Positions 13,519 to 13,832 of a DNA stretch of 13,832 bases are shown here, one piece after another (the first letter of the stretch is position 1; each line of letters begins with the position of its first letter). The position numbers and the translations under genes were made by a program. Source of the DNA: Acholeplasmatales bacterium (lineage in GTDB: Bacteria; Bacillota_I; Bacilli_A; Acholeplasmatales; Anaeroplasmataceae); NCBI GenBank assembly GCA_016282815.1, contig JAEELU010000136.1:1-13832 (forward strand), given 5' to 3'. The notes below the pieces were generated by a model. That model saw only the letters and a program-made list of their open reading frames with translations, was not told the origin of the DNA and ran no database searches.

Positions 13519-13832
13519 TTACTTTGCGATTGTATCAGAATCGACTTTTACACCAGGGCCCATTGTAGATGCTACTGATACATTCTTGATGTATCCGCCC
13601 TTGATTGTTGAAGGACGAGCCTTCATAATTGCATCATATACAGTCTTTAGGTTCTCTAATAGCTTTTCAGCACCGAAAGATACCTTACCGATAGGCATTT
13701 GAATATTACCAACCTTATCAGGTCTATATTCAACCTTACCAGCCTTGATTTCCTTAACTGCCTTAGCTACGTCCATAGTAACTGTACCAGTCTTAGGGTT
13801 TGGCATTAAACCTTTAGGACCTAATACACGTC
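13519..13832 (-). CDS. rplA: 50S ribosomal protein L1, C-terminal part (cut by window edge)
   Basis: About 104 codons are present and the 5' part lies beyond the right edge. The frame enters as RVLGPKGLMPNPKTGTV, the L1 signature, so the internal Met of LMPNPK is not the start. The remainder (GKVEYRPDK, IGKVSFGAEKLLENL, TMGPGVKVD) matches the L1 C-terminal domain I. L1 forms the mobile stalk near the ribosomal E site and binds 23S rRNA. Full-length L1 is about 230 residues, so roughly 125 are missing. It precedes the L10 leader, as in the usual rplK-rplA-rplJ-rplL order. Confidence 0.96.
   Translation of the reverse strand, partial: RVLGPKGLMPNPKTGTVTMDVAKAVKEIKAGKVEYRPDKVGNIQMPIGKVSFGAEKLLENLKTVYDAIMKARPSTIKGGYIKNVSVASTMGPGVKVDSDTIAK

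Noticed and set aside
13481..13702. 73-codon open frame antisense to rplA and the L10 leader
   Set aside because: It overlaps a certain ribosomal gene and a structured RNA leader, with no ribosome site.

Overview
The window is a low-G+C chromosomal segment from a bacterium of the Firmicutes/Bacilli lineage. Three things point there: an L10-type leader in front of rplJL, an rsmC (ybxB-type) gene directly after rplL, and a YfhO plus CsbB-like pair. TGA acts as a stop codon (the YfhO-family gene ends ATGA, overlapping the next start), so this is not the Mycoplasma/Spiroplasma code. The A+T-rich composition and gut-type gene content would suit Erysipelotrichia, RF39 or a walled relative of the Mollicutes, but I cannot name a genus. 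I see no mobile element, CRISPR array, tRNA or rRNA gene. No gene-free stretch exceeds 300 bases.

Layout. (1) 1-2350, minus strand: a substrate-binding lipoprotein and an ABC permease with overlapping genes, then a MATE-family transporter cut by the window edge. No ATPase gene accompanies the ABC pair. (2) 2439-4275, plus strand: a SpoU/TrmH-family RNA 2'-O-methyltransferase and a GT4 glycosyltransferase one base apart, closed by a hairpin terminator. (3) 4348-7827, minus strand: a compact three-gene operon of SGNH/GDSL hydrolase, DUF3737 beta-helix-like protein and MalY/PatB-type PLP C-S lyase. It has a strong extended -10 promoter. (4) 7938-11788, plus strand: a YfhO-family membrane protein and a translationally coupled CsbB/GtrB-like polyprenyl-phosphate glycosyltransferase, likely acting in cell-envelope glycosylation. 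(5) 11790-13832, minus strand: the ribosomal protein block rplA (partial), L10 leader with attenuator, rplJ, rplL, terminator, then rsmC. rpoB does not follow rsmC; a convergent glycosyltransferase sits there instead.

The genome style is very compact. Terminator hairpins overlap stop codons, Shine-Dalgarno sites lie inside the preceding gene, and several predicted promoters sit so close to the start codon that transcripts would begin almost at the Shine-Dalgarno site. The least characterised unit is the SGNH-DUF3737-PatB operon. The best-supported regulatory element is the L10 leader, whose alternative pairings can be read directly from the sequence.
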